From CAZDEK01 sp964504625 (GTDB lineage: Bacteria; Patescibacteriota; Saccharimonadia; CAILAD01; GCA-016700035): DNA of 21,107 nt. The position numbers and the translations under genes were made by a program. The notes below the pieces were generated by a model, which did not search any database, had not been told where the DNA came from, and was given only the letters and a program-made list of their open reading frames with translations. The stretch lies in the NCBI GenBank assembly GCA_964504625.1, contig CAZDEK010000006.1:1-21107 (forward strand), read 5' to 3'. Shown piece after piece: positions 1 through 7,236 of this stretch (position 1 is its first letter; each line of letters opens with the position of its first letter).

Positions 1-1171
1 TCGGCACCGCGCCGGCCCGATCGTCGTAACACATCAGGTCATACTCGTCATAACAATGCCCGAAGAGAGTGGTATGAGGTGCCGTAAAATCTACCGCACC
101 CAACCCATGGAAAGCTTCGTGGGTCGCAGTAAAACCATTCCAACACGCACGACCACTCGAGTCGCTTGGCGTGCGCCCATAGACAAATGAGAAAGCTTCG
201 CCATTCTCGAAACCTCCCCCCAGGGCAAAGTCAGACTGCCCACAGGCCCCACCACCACTTGGCGTAAAGACGACAAAGTGGGGCGCCATTCCCTTGCCTT
301 GAGCCATCTGCTTGGCCTGAGTCGCGGCCGCCTGAATCCCCTGGTCCTGCCGTAGAGCCGCGAAAGTGAAGACTGACAAGTCATTGTAATAATCCTGGGT
401 TTGATTAGCGGTAAAGATCAGTGGCTGGCAGTCGGCACCCTGCATAAAACGAAAATGCATAATACTCTTGGGATTTTGCTGGTAGGAATTCCAGATCAAC
501 GTCGATTCCATCTGACCGGCAGCGATGCGAATATTTTTCTTGTCTTCTTCGGTGATCGGCTTTGATGGCGTACCTGCAGCAATGATAACCAGGCGCTTGC
601 CATCCATGCCGTTGCCATAACACGACGGGGTAGTAGGTGTGATTGGCGTCACGCCTTGACCGTCAAGCCCACCTGCAGCCGAATTAATGACTGGATCACT
701 GGCCAGTACCGGATCGGCCGGTGGTTTGCCATTGGCCTGCTTGACTTCATCCAGAAACTGCTGGGATGTCTTAGGCGTCAGCTTCGCTGCTTGGTCACGG
801 AGTTGTTGGCCCTTAGCTTGCGATAAAGCTGTCTTGATCTTATCGCCTGGATGCGTGCAGATCTTTTGACCCTTTGCATCCAACTTGCCCTCTACTTCAT
901 AGGAGCCAGCGCAGGGACTCTTTGCATTCGACTTAACCTTCAGGAGTCCCTTCACGCTATCAGCTTCGGCTGGCTGTACCGCAATCGGCTCATAGGCAGC
1001 ATCGCCAGTTGGTCGAGCAGCCGCATCGGCAAAACGAAACACAATATACCCAAACGTGGCTGCTAAGACGGCTGTCACGATAGCGGTCGTAGTGTTAAAT
1101 TTGGGAAGCTTTTTTTTGACGGGCTTTTTGGCAGTAACAGTGGGCGATTTTTGGTTTTTGCGAGCAGGCAT
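1..1171 (-). CDS. Membrane-anchored metzincin-like metalloprotease (partial, 3' end off the window)
   Basis: The reading frame stays open from the ATG at 1171 to the left edge: 390 codons and no stop, so the C-terminus is missing. The N-terminus is Lys/Pro-rich and basic, followed by one hydrophobic segment at about residues 28-47, which suggests an N-terminal anchor with the rest outside the cell. Near the visible end is HEAFHGLGAVD (H351, E352, H355, G358, D361), which fits HExxHxxGxxD, the snapalysin-type variant of the metzincin zinc site (family knowledge). About 19 residues later comes DLMCY (M380), a good candidate for the Met-turn. H366 and H372 are alternative third ligands. Several Cys residues suggest disulfides, consistent with the DsbA/VKOR genes in this window. 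There is no Shine-Dalgarno before the ATG, and an 18-bp inverted repeat abuts it. Substrate unknown. Protease class is fairly likely; the exact family is inferred. Confidence 0.72.
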   Translation of the reverse strand, partial: MPARKNQKSPTVTAKKPVKKKLPKFNTTTAIVTAVLAATFGYIVFRFADAAARPTGDAAYEPIAVQPAEADSVKGLLKVKSNAKSPCAGSYEVEGKLDAKGQKICTHPGDKIKTALSQAKGQQLRDQAAKLTPKTSQQFLDEVKQANGKPPADPVLASDPVINSAAGGLDGQGVTPITPTTPSCYGNGMDGKRLVIIAAGTPSKPITEEDKKNIRIAAGQMESTLIWNSYQQNPKSIMHFRFMQGADCQPLIFTANQTQDYYNDLSVFTFAALRQDQGIQAAATQAKQMAQGKGMAPHFVVFTPSGGGACGQSDFALGGGFENGEAFSFVYGRTPSDSSGRACWNGFTATHEAFHGLGAVDFTAPHTTLFGHCYDEYDLMCYDDRAGAVP

Positions 1172-1213
1172 AGATATAGTCCAGCATAATTATTCTTATG
1201 CTGGACTATATCT
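1172..1213. repeat. 18-bp perfect inverted repeat over the protease promoter
   Basis: The arms at 1172-1189 and 1196-1213 are perfect reverse complements with a 6-nt centre. The repeat ends directly next to the ATG of the protease gene and contains the proposed -10 box (1205-1210). It is AT-rich and has no U-tract, so it is not an intrinsic terminator for the glutaredoxin gene. A repressor operator is the simplest reading. Confidence 0.8.
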
Positions 1214-1233
1214 GAAACGCTTATGCTTGTAAA
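1205..1233 (-). promoter_or_regulatory. Promoter of the metalloprotease gene
   Basis: On the minus strand TTTACA (1233-1228) is followed by a 17-nt spacer and TATAGT (1210-1205); each box matches the sigma-70-type consensus at five of six positions. The -10 lies in one arm of the 18-bp inverted repeat. The spacer contains AAGCATAAG, which also occurs near two other promoters in this window. Confidence 0.6.
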
Positions 1234-1242
1234 TACTCCCGC

Positions 1243-1485
1243 TTAAGCGGCGGTAACTGCGTCGAGCTTGGCCTTGTCAAAGCCGACAATGATTTGACCA
1301 TTATAGTCAGTTACTGGGACACCCATTTGGCCAGATTTAGTAATCATTTCCTGGGCTTTATTCGCATCGGCCAGTACATTTACCTCTTCGTAGGTAATGC
1401 CCTTTTCATCGAAGTATTGCTTGACGTTTTTACAGAACACACAGGTTGGCGTGCTGTAGACTATTACGGAACTCTTGTCGCTCAT
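1243..1485 (-). CDS. Glutaredoxin/NrdH-like redoxin
   Basis: This is an 80-aa one-domain thioredoxin-fold protein. The redox motif is CVFC (C15, C18) after a beta strand, and GVPV supplies the expected cis-proline. The length suits the NrdH/YruB-type glutaredoxin group. It should reduce disulfides in the cytosol. The gene lies just downstream of a thioredoxin-reductase-like gene on the same strand, so that flavoprotein, rather than glutathione, is the likely electron donor (inference). The Shine-Dalgarno AGGAGAT precedes the ATG, and the gene has its own promoter. Redoxin is near certain; the exact subfamily is not. Confidence 0.9.
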   Translation of the reverse strand: MSDKSSVIVYSTPTCVFCKNVKQYFDEKGITYEEVNVLADANKAQEMITKSGQMGVPVTDYNGQIIVGFDKAKLDAVTAA

Positions 1486-1511
1486 AGTGGAGATCTCCTA
1501 AATACTTAACA

Positions 1512-1541
1512 AGTATACTATATCGTGATTTCTAGTGTCCA
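1512..1541 (-). promoter_or_regulatory. Promoter of the glutaredoxin gene
   Basis: TGGACA (1541-1536), an 18-nt spacer and TATACT (1517-1512) lie about 27 nt before the start codon. The -35 falls inside a weak inverted repeat (ctagtgt at 1532-1538, acactag at 1556-1562) that reaches the stop codon of the upstream reductase gene. Confidence 0.6.
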
Positions 1542-1558
1542 GCGCTCTTGCGACAACA

Positions 1559-2578
1559 CTAGGGCTGCCGAGAAAGCCACTTCGAAGCTTGGATCGCCGC
1601 CTTACTCCCCTCGCCAGCCGCGATGATAATCTGCTTCTCGGGCACATTCGTGACGTCACCAGCTGCAAAGATTCCTGGCACCGAGGTCATATTCGCGCCG
1701 TCGATAACTACCTCGCCCTGGTCATTGAGCTCAACGACTCCCTTCAGGTAATCAGTAGACGGCACCGAACCGATTTCTACAAACACGCCCTCGACGGCCA
1801 GTTCTTTATCCAGGCCGGTTGCTGAGTCGCGAACCGTCAAGCCATGCAAGAATTTATCACCGGTAATCGTGAGGGCTTGCGTGTGATTCATGACGCGAAC
1901 GTTGGTGGCAGCCATCACCTTTTCGATCATGACTTCATCACCCGTTAGCTCGTCAGTGTTATTAATGATATAGATCTGCTTGACGAGCTTTTCAACTGAG
2001 AGCGCAGCATCAAGCGCCGAATTACCGCCGCCGATGATGGCGATCGTCTTGCCCTTGAAGAGCGGGCCGTCGCACCAGGCGCAGTACGTCACACCGCGAT
2101 TCAAGAACTCCGCCTCACCATCGATGCCGAGTTTCTTCGGCACCTTGCCGCTGGCAATGATGACCGAGCGTCCATGGTGAGTGCTGCCATCGGCCAGCGT
2201 GATAGCGAAGCCGCCAGTTTCCTGATTCAAACTGCGAATGCCGTCATTCATGAGTTTGAGTTTTACTTCGTCAGAAAATTGCTGCATGTGATCCTGAAAG
2301 TGCTTCACGAGATCCGTGCCCGAGATCATGGTAAAGCCGAGATAATTCTCGACGTCCGAGCTCCAGGCGGCTTGTCCCCCGAGATCCTTCGTGAGCATGA
2401 GGACTTTCAGCTTTTTGCGCGCCGCGTAAATCGCCGCCGTCATACCCGCCGGACCGCCACCAATGATAATTACGTCATAGCGCTCGCTTGCGGGTACATT
2501 ATCTGGGTTAGGTGTAGCAGCTGTCTGTGCTCCGGCTGCCAGAGCACTTGCTATAGGTGGCGTCACAACACTTTCCAT
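1559..2578 (-). CDS. trxB: Thioredoxin-reductase-like FAD/NAD(P) oxidoreductase
   Basis: This 339-aa flavoprotein has the thioredoxin reductase layout: FAD site GGGPAG (about 40-45), redox-active CAWC (about 166-169), a second nucleotide motif GGGNSA (about 183-188), and the closing FAD motif FAAGDV near the C-terminus. It should pass electrons from a nicotinamide cofactor to the neighbouring glutaredoxin-like protein. The HRRxxxR segment that selects NADPH in classical TrxR is missing; the matching stretch reads INNTDELTGDE, closer to the NADH-using AhpF pattern, so NADH or another donor is possible. The N-terminus carries an unusual Ala/Pro-rich extension of about 30 residues. There is no Shine-Dalgarno; an extended -10 lies 9 nt before the ATG. 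Confidence 0.9.
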   Translation of the reverse strand: MESVVTPPIASALAAGAQTAATPNPDNVPASERYDVIIIGGGPAGMTAAIYAARKKLKVLMLTKDLGGQAAWSSDVENYLGFTMISGTDLVKHFQDHMQQFSDEVKLKLMNDGIRSLNQETGGFAITLADGSTHHGRSVIIASGKVPKKLGIDGEAEFLNRGVTYCAWCDGPLFKGKTIAIIGGGNSALDAALSVEKLVKQIYIINNTDELTGDEVMIEKVMAATNVRVMNHTQALTITGDKFLHGLTVRDSATGLDKELAVEGVFVEIGSVPSTDYLKGVVELNDQGEVVIDGANMTSVPGIFAAGDVTNVPEKQIIIAAGEGSKAAIQASKWLSRQP

Positions 2579-2587
2579 ATCATAAGC

Positions 2588-2596
2588 AGTATAACA
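2588..2596 (-). promoter_or_regulatory. Extended -10 promoter of trxB, probably leaderless
   Basis: TGTTATACT (2596-2588) is an extended -10 of the TGnTATAAT type with no good -35. The ATG at 2578 begins 9 nt after the box, so transcription should start at or very near the start codon. The promoter begins right at the stop codon of the 54-aa membrane peptide. Confidence 0.55.
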
Positions 2597-2761
2597 TCAT
2601 TTTTTCTTCCTCTTTTTACTTCTCCCATCTTGATATTTAATAATAATTACATTTACAAACATTATTCCTATAAAGAAAAATATTGGCACTATTATTAATA
2701 GCCCTATCCAATAAAACCAGCCATAACCCCCTGTTATATCTATAGGCCCATTAGGAGCCAT
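2597..2761 (-). CDS. AT-rich 54-aa single-span membrane peptide
   Basis: The start codon follows the pfkB stop by one base (TGACATG), and GAGG a few bases upstream can act as a Shine-Dalgarno, so translation is probably coupled. The peptide has a short polar N-terminus, one strongly hydrophobic helix (about 15-41) and a very basic tail ending KKRKKK. Such a peptide should sit in the membrane with its tail in the cytosol. Base composition is much more AT-rich than the neighbours, and isoleucine is mostly encoded by ATA, which the flanking genes rarely use; AGA and AGG also appear for arginine. This suggests recent acquisition or an insertion remnant. No family recognised. A longer in-frame start at 2869 overlaps pfkB and is unlikely. 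Confidence 0.6.
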   Translation of the reverse strand: MAPNGPIDITGGYGWFYWIGLLIIVPIFFFIGIMFVNVIIIKYQDGRSKKRKKK

Positions 2762-2762
2762 G

Positions 2763-3779
2763 TCACCCTCTATACTCCTTCGGGGCGTAATCTTTAGGAG
2801 CATCCTTAAGGTACGCTTCGAGCTTCGGCTTGGAGAGCAGGCCTTCTTGGGCGCCCACCTTCTGCACAACGCTCATCGAGTTGATCGGCCCCCACTGCAT
2901 GGCGGTCTTCACATCCCCATCCGAGTAAATGAGACCCGCGACAAACGTACTCGTGTAGGCATCACCGGCACCTGTTCGCTCAAAGGGCGGCTTCGGATCG
3001 GGATAATTCCGCATCGACCAGACATTCGTGCCATCGGACGCGTAGCTACCATTCGGTCCGTCGGTAATAACGACGATCTTCGGCCCATGCTGATGAATCG
3101 CTTTCGCGAGCTCGGCAAAATCACCCGTCGACTTGCCCGTCATCATTTGAGCTTCCTCTTTATTCACCGCAAAGACTTCGGTGTGGCGCGTCAGCTTCTT
3201 CAAAGCATTAAAACCTTTGCGCATCTGGAAAGTGCCCGGCTGGAAAGCCAGCTTTACCTCTGGGTGATCCTCTAGGTAGTCGGCGATATCGGCATGCATC
3301 CCCCAGCCAGCTTCACCCAGTGAGCTTAAGTAAATCCACTTTGGTGTATCTTCCTGCGGAATGCGCGGCCATTTATACTCGTACTCTTCGTGTTTAATAA
3401 GAATCGTGCGATCGGAGTCGTACCACAGCACATAGTGGAAGTTACTTACTTTCCCGGGATGCACGCGCACATACTGTGTCTGGACATGATTGCGCTTCAA
3501 TGCCCCCAGCATTTGCTGGCCAATATCATCTGAACCAATATTGGCATAAAGTGATGATTTCAAGCCGAGACGCGCGAAGCTGACAGCAGCGTTCGGGCTA
3601 TTACCCACCCCATGCACAGTCACCGCGTATTCAAATGGCACCTTCGTACCATAGGTCATACACAGAAGGGGGTGACGATCCTTCGGGTCTTTGTCGATCT
3701 CAGCCTCGGCGGGTAGTAGCCGAATAAATGCGTCGGAGACAATATCTCCTACCGATAGTACGTCAATGCGATGCTTCAT
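2763..3779 (-). CDS. PfkB-family sugar/nucleoside kinase with intact active site
   Basis: This 338-aa protein has the ribokinase/PfkB fold. The N-terminal part holds the substrate-binding GxGNSPNAAVSFARLGL region (about 55-75), and the C-terminal part holds ERTGAGDAYTS with the catalytic base at D273. It should phosphorylate a sugar or nucleoside with ATP; substrate cannot be read from sequence. Being last in the rpiB-rpe-tkt operon, a pentose, a pentose phosphate or fructose-6-phosphate are reasonable guesses. The start overlaps the end of the upstream paralogue by 17 nt and has a strong Shine-Dalgarno, GAGGAGG. A candidate internal promoter lies about 20-40 nt upstream. An adenosine-kinase-like role is an alternative. 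Confidence 0.85.
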   Translation of the reverse strand: MKHRIDVLSVGDIVSDAFIRLLPAEAEIDKDPKDRHPLLCMTYGTKVPFEYAVTVHGVGNSPNAAVSFARLGLKSSLYANIGSDDIGQQMLGALKRNHVQTQYVRVHPGKVSNFHYVLWYDSDRTILIKHEEYEYKWPRIPQEDTPKWIYLSSLGEAGWGMHADIADYLEDHPEVKLAFQPGTFQMRKGFNALKKLTRHTEVFAVNKEEAQMMTGKSTGDFAELAKAIHQHGPKIVVITDGPNGSYASDGTNVWSMRNYPDPKPPFERTGAGDAYTSTFVAGLIYSDGDVKTAMQWGPINSMSVVQKVGAQEGLLSKPKLEAYLKDAPKDYAPKEYRG

Positions 3780-4746
3780 GATCCTCCTCGTGGAAAACTC
3801 TTATGCTTACCTTCATTATATCCACATCCATATTGGCGAGGATACCCACCCTTGCACCAAGATAGCTAATCACGCTGGTGGCATTCGCTGCAGCGTAGCT
3901 CATGGCTTGCTGAATCGACCGACCATGAGCGATGGCAGCGATAAGTCCCGCCCCATAAGCATAGCCAGCTCCGGTGCGATCGACCACGGCCACATCCCTG
4001 TATATCCCTGAGCTATAAATGTAACTACCATCTAGCATATGAGCACCATGCTTTGAGTCAGTAACGACGACGGTATGCAATCCTTTGGCTCGAGCTTTCT
4101 GGAATATTTGATCCTGATCGCGCGTGCCAAATAGCTGAGCAGCTTCAGTGTGATTCATCAGCACCACGTCGACTTTACGCAGAATGCGCAGCAAGCGTTG
4201 TGGCTTAGCAATCTCCAGCGCGCCAGGATTCACAGCGATACGGATCCCCTCACGCGCCGCCCAATTCACAACACGATTCAGCATCATCAGATCTCCCCCG
4301 AGTGAGGTGATATATACCCAATGAGCCCGGATCTTTGCAAAGTCAAAGTCCTTCGGCTTGTACTCATAGCCGGCACCGCGATGGATAAACATCGTATCCT
4401 CACCATTTGGCCCCTTGAGAATCACCGACAGACCAGTCTGATGGCTGCGGTCTTTGACCAGCAAGCTCTTAATGCCTTCATTCTCAATGGTAGTTTCGAT
4501 CTCGCGGCCTGGACCGTCGACACCGACTTTCGCCAAGCAACCAGTCTTCAAGCCAGTGCGCGCAAAGGTAACGGCAGCGTTCGGCGCTCCCCCACCAATG
4601 TCGTTTGCGATGTCTGGCAAATCAATCTTCGTTGCCCCTGGCAGGACGAGATAGTTTTCATCATCCTGCTCATAGGCGGCAAAATCTTTGGAGATGAGAA
4701 ATACATCGCGGGTAGCAGTCCCCACTGTGAGGACATCGAGCTTCAT
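3763..4746 (-). CDS. PfkB-family protein with catalytic Asp replaced by Tyr (probable pseudokinase)
   Basis: This 327-aa PfkB/ribokinase-fold protein carries the N-terminal substrate motif GGGAPNAAVTFARTGL and the C-terminal anion-hole motif, but that motif reads DRTGAGYAYGAG. Y262 stands where the family has its catalytic aspartate (the D of GAGD). The codon is TAT, so at least two base changes separate it from an Asp codon; the frame around it is intact. Phosphotransfer should be crippled (family knowledge). The rest looks conserved, suggesting a retained non-catalytic role such as ligand sensing or a partner subunit for the intact paralogue directly downstream (inference). Its last residues overlap the next gene. 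The Shine-Dalgarno AGGAGC overlaps the end of the transketolase gene. Confidence 0.85.
   Translation of the reverse strand: MKLDVLTVGTATRDVFLISKDFAAYEQDDENYLVLPGATKIDLPDIANDIGGGAPNAAVTFARTGLKTGCLAKVGVDGPGREIETTIENEGIKSLLVKDRSHQTGLSVILKGPNGEDTMFIHRGAGYEYKPKDFDFAKIRAHWVYITSLGGDLMMLNRVVNWAAREGIRIAVNPGALEIAKPQRLLRILRKVDVVLMNHTEAAQLFGTRDQDQIFQKARAKGLHTVVVTDSKHGAHMLDGSYIYSSGIYRDVAVVDRTGAGYAYGAGLIAAIAHGRSIQQAMSYAAANATSVISYLGARVGILANMDVDIMKVSIRVFHEEDHEASH
3800..3820 (-). promoter_or_regulatory. Candidate internal promoter and AAGCATAAG element before pfkB
   Basis: Within the 3' end of the pseudokinase gene TATAAT (3820-3815) is followed 6 nt later by AAGCATAAG (3808-3800), then by a strong Shine-Dalgarno and the ATG at 3779. 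No clear -35 is visible. The element also occurs beside the GAPDH and protease promoters. Confidence 0.4.
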
Positions 4747-4749
4747 GAG

Positions 4750-5742
4750 CTAGGCTCCTGACTTGCGTTTTATGACCGCCTTGGCAGCATGCATGATATG
4801 TGGAGCGGTCAGTTGATAATGCTCCCAGAGCTCGGCAATGGTGCCTGATTGGCCAAAAGCATCACGCACACCGATCCGTGCCATCGGTACGGGGTGCTTT
4901 TCACCCAATAGTTCAGCAATGGCGCCACCTAGGCCGCCGATGATCTGTGCCTCTTCGATGGTGACCACGGCACCAGTCGCTTGAACGGCTGCAAGTATCG
5001 TCGCCTCATCCAGCGGCTTCACGCTCGGTGAGTTGATGACCGTCGCCTCGATACCATCGTGCGCTAGCTTCTCGGCCGCTTTGAGCGCCTCATAAGCCAA
5101 GGGGCCTGCCACGATGAGTGTCACATCTTTGCCTTCCCTCCAGACATAGGCTTTACAGAGTTCAAATGGCGAATCTTCGGTTGTGACTACCGCCGTCTTC
5201 TCACGTGCCAAACGCAAATACGCCGGTTGGCCCGACCGAGCTAAGAGTTGTGTCGCCTTGCGCGCTTCATGAGTATCAGCTGGCACAATGACTGTCATAT
5301 TCGGCAAGGAGCGCATCAGGGCGATATCTTCTAGCATTTGATGAGTAGCACCATCAGGGCCAACCGACACACCAGCATGCGAGCCAACAACCTTAACCGG
5401 CTGTTCATTCAAGCAAATCGTCGTGCGGATCTGCTCCCAATTACGTCCAGGAGAAAACGCAGCATATGAGCTCGTAAATGGCACTTTACCGGTGGCTGCC
5501 AGTCCCGAGGCTACCGTCACGAGATTCTGCTCGGCGACACCGACTTCGAAGAACCGTTCGGGGAATTGCTTGGCAAAGGCTTCCATCTGCGTTGATTCAG
5601 TTAAGTCAGCACACAGCGCAACGACGCGCCTATCGGCTTGACCAGCCAGCAGCAAGCCTTCACCGAAGCCCTTGCGCGTCGGCACGTGTTCGATCGCGTC
5701 TTGGAATAGTTGGCGCGATAGATGTAGGGCATACTTACTCAT
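4750..5742 (-). CDS. Transketolase, C-terminal subunit (pyrimidine-binding and C-terminal domains)
   Basis: This 330-aa subunit holds the TPP pyrimidine-binding domain with the conserved glutamate in VGVAEQN (E71), then the transketolase C-terminal domain. With the N-terminal subunit it should form a split transketolase that moves two-carbon units between ketoses and aldoses. An upstream in-frame start at 5883 exists, but the ATG at 5742 is preferred: it has GGAGTG upstream, overlaps the previous gene by only 8 nt and begins where homology should begin. In this family a split enzyme can also be a DXP-synthase-like protein, but the operon favours transketolase. Confidence 0.92.
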   Translation of the reverse strand: MSKYALHLSRQLFQDAIEHVPTRKGFGEGLLLAGQADRRVVALCADLTESTQMEAFAKQFPERFFEVGVAEQNLVTVASGLAATGKVPFTSSYAAFSPGRNWEQIRTTICLNEQPVKVVGSHAGVSVGPDGATHQMLEDIALMRSLPNMTVIVPADTHEARKATQLLARSGQPAYLRLAREKTAVVTTEDSPFELCKAYVWREGKDVTLIVAGPLAYEALKAAEKLAHDGIEATVINSPSVKPLDEATILAAVQATGAVVTIEEAQIIGGLGGAIAELLGEKHPVPMARIGVRDAFGQSGTIAELWEHYQLTAPHIMHAAKAVIKRKSGA

Positions 5743-6613
5743 GCTCACTCCGAATCCTGCCTCGTAAGGTACGGAGCTCTTCAAGCGCAACTTTTGCCTG
5801 CTGATCTTTCGGCGGATCGCCGGGCACATCTTTCGTACCTGGAGGCATACCGTGCCATACTGGATCTCGCTCCATATAATCAACCCCTTGCCCCGGAATG
5901 GTATGAGCGATGATCACAGTCGGACGCTCGAAAACAGCTTGGGCCTGTTCACAGGCCGCCACAATTTCCTGGATGTTATGCCCATTTACCTCGATAACAT
6001 GCCAGCCAAAGGCCTGCCATTTCATAGCAAGTGGCTCGAGCGGCATAACGTTCTCAGTAAAACCATCAATCTGGATATTATTGCGGTCGATAATTGCGGT
6101 GAGGTTAGCGAGGCGATGCTTACCGATAAACATCGCCGCCTCCCAGATATTTCCCTCATCGAGTTCACCGTCACCAGTTAGCACATATATGCGCGCTTTG
6201 TTATCGTCGAGCTTAAGACCGAGCGCCATACCGGCACCCTGCGAGAGGCCGGAGCCAAGTGGCCCCGAGGTCGTTTCGAGACCCGGCAAACGAGTGCGCT
6301 CAGGGTGACCTTGCAGACGGCTACCGAATTTACGCAGCGTTGCCAGTTCAGACTTAGGGAAAAACCCAGCCTCAGCCATAGCGGCATATTGAACCGGCAC
6401 AATGTGTCCATTAGAAAGCAAGACTCGATCTCGTTCTGGCCAATCGGGCCGCTTCGGATCAATTTTCAGCACCTCAAAGTACAGCGCAGTGAAGACGTCA
6501 GCCATACCGAGCGGTCCAGCTGAGTGACCCGAACCGGCTTCGACAAGCATACTAATAATATCCTGACGAATGGTGTTTGCTTTCAGCTCCAGTTCTTTCA
6601 ATGAATGCTTCAT
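5735..6613 (-). CDS. Transketolase, N-terminal subunit (TPP diphosphate-binding domain)
   Basis: This 292-aa subunit begins with the transketolase N-terminal pattern, including GSGHSAGPLG (about 27-36). It carries the Mg-TPP motif GDG...N (about 147-155, GDGELDEGN). It lacks the pyrimidine domain, which is the next gene. The ATG overlaps the stop of the epimerase gene as ATGA, and its own stop overlaps the next start by 8 nt, so the two subunits should be made together. It acts in the cytosolic non-oxidative pentose phosphate pathway. Confidence 0.93.
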   Translation of the reverse strand: MKHSLKELELKANTIRQDIISMLVEAGSGHSAGPLGMADVFTALYFEVLKIDPKRPDWPERDRVLLSNGHIVPVQYAAMAEAGFFPKSELATLRKFGSRLQGHPERTRLPGLETTSGPLGSGLSQGAGMALGLKLDDNKARIYVLTGDGELDEGNIWEAAMFIGKHRLANLTAIIDRNNIQIDGFTENVMPLEPLAMKWQAFGWHVIEVNGHNIQEIVAACEQAQAVFERPTVIIAHTIPGQGVDYMERDPVWHGMPPGTKDVPGDPPKDQQAKVALEELRTLRGRIRSEHE

Positions 6614-7236
6614 GCGAGCGCCTCCATGAGCTCGTGGTAGCGCGTCAGGGTGCTATCAGCACCAAATAGATAGCTATTGGTATTCACGATATCGAAGCCT
6701 GCTTTGGCGATCTTTGGGAGCGTGTCGGCAGCCACGCCACCATCGAGTCCAATCTCTAGCTCCGGCTTGATGGCACGCAGCTCAGCCGCTTTCGCAAGCG
6801 TGGCCGGCTGCAGCTTCTGGGCCGCAAAGCCCGCCGGATAGGCCATGACAAGTACGTGATCGAGACGATCTAGCAGTCCATCGATCATAGCGATTGTCGT
6901 CTCGGGATTAATCGCCACTCCAGCCCGTAATCCATTTTGCTTAATCTTTGTAACCGCTTCATCTACTCCCTCAGTTTCATACTGTACGATGATGGTGTTG
7001 GCGCGGAGCTTCACGCAGCTACTGATGTAGCTGAGAGGTTGTCGCACCATGAGATGAATATCGATTTTAAGTCCAGCCGGTGGTTCAATATCGCTCGGCT
7101 GAATAGTGCGATTGTCTACAAACTCGCCATCAATCACATCGAGCTGAAAACGATCCGTCAGTTGGCGGATGAGCGTAAGTTTGCGACGATAGGCAGCCAC
7201 ATCATGCTCAAGTATGGCTGGCACAATTTTTGTCAT
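6610..7236 (-). CDS. rpe: Ribulose-phosphate 3-epimerase-like protein, divergent metal site
   Basis: This 208-aa TIM-barrel protein should interconvert ribulose-5-P and xylulose-5-P. Three of the four usual metal ligands can be placed by motif: D33 (in QLDVIDG), H61 (in DIHLMV) and D165 (in GLDGG). The first ligand, normally His two residues before the Asp, is Gln (Q31), and the His usually found after the DxxDG motif is also replaced (DGEF). The enzyme may use a different metal geometry or act on a related sugar phosphate. ATGA overlaps join it to rpiB upstream and transketolase downstream. Fold is certain; specificity is inferred from the operon. Confidence 0.85.
   Translation of the reverse strand: MTKIVPAILEHDVAAYRRKLTLIRQLTDRFQLDVIDGEFVDNRTIQPSDIEPPAGLKIDIHLMVRQPLSYISSCVKLRANTIIVQYETEGVDEAVTKIKQNGLRAGVAINPETTIAMIDGLLDRLDHVLVMAYPAGFAAQKLQPATLAKAAELRAIKPELEIGLDGGVAADTLPKIAKAGFDIVNTNSYLFGADSTLTRYHELMEALA

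Noticed and set aside
687..1066. Two plus-strand ORFs (60 and 71 aa)
   Set aside because: They lie opposite the continuous 390-codon protease frame, which has a promoter, an anchor and a zinc motif. The plus ORFs show no domain and no ribosome site.
1532..1562. Terminator between trxB and the glutaredoxin gene
   Set aside because: The ctagtgt/acactag arms are only 7 bp with a 17-nt loop and no U-tract; at most a weak operator.
2174..2698. 174-aa plus-strand ORF
   Set aside because: Antisense to the clearly real thioredoxin reductase and membrane peptide genes; composition is that of a shadow frame.
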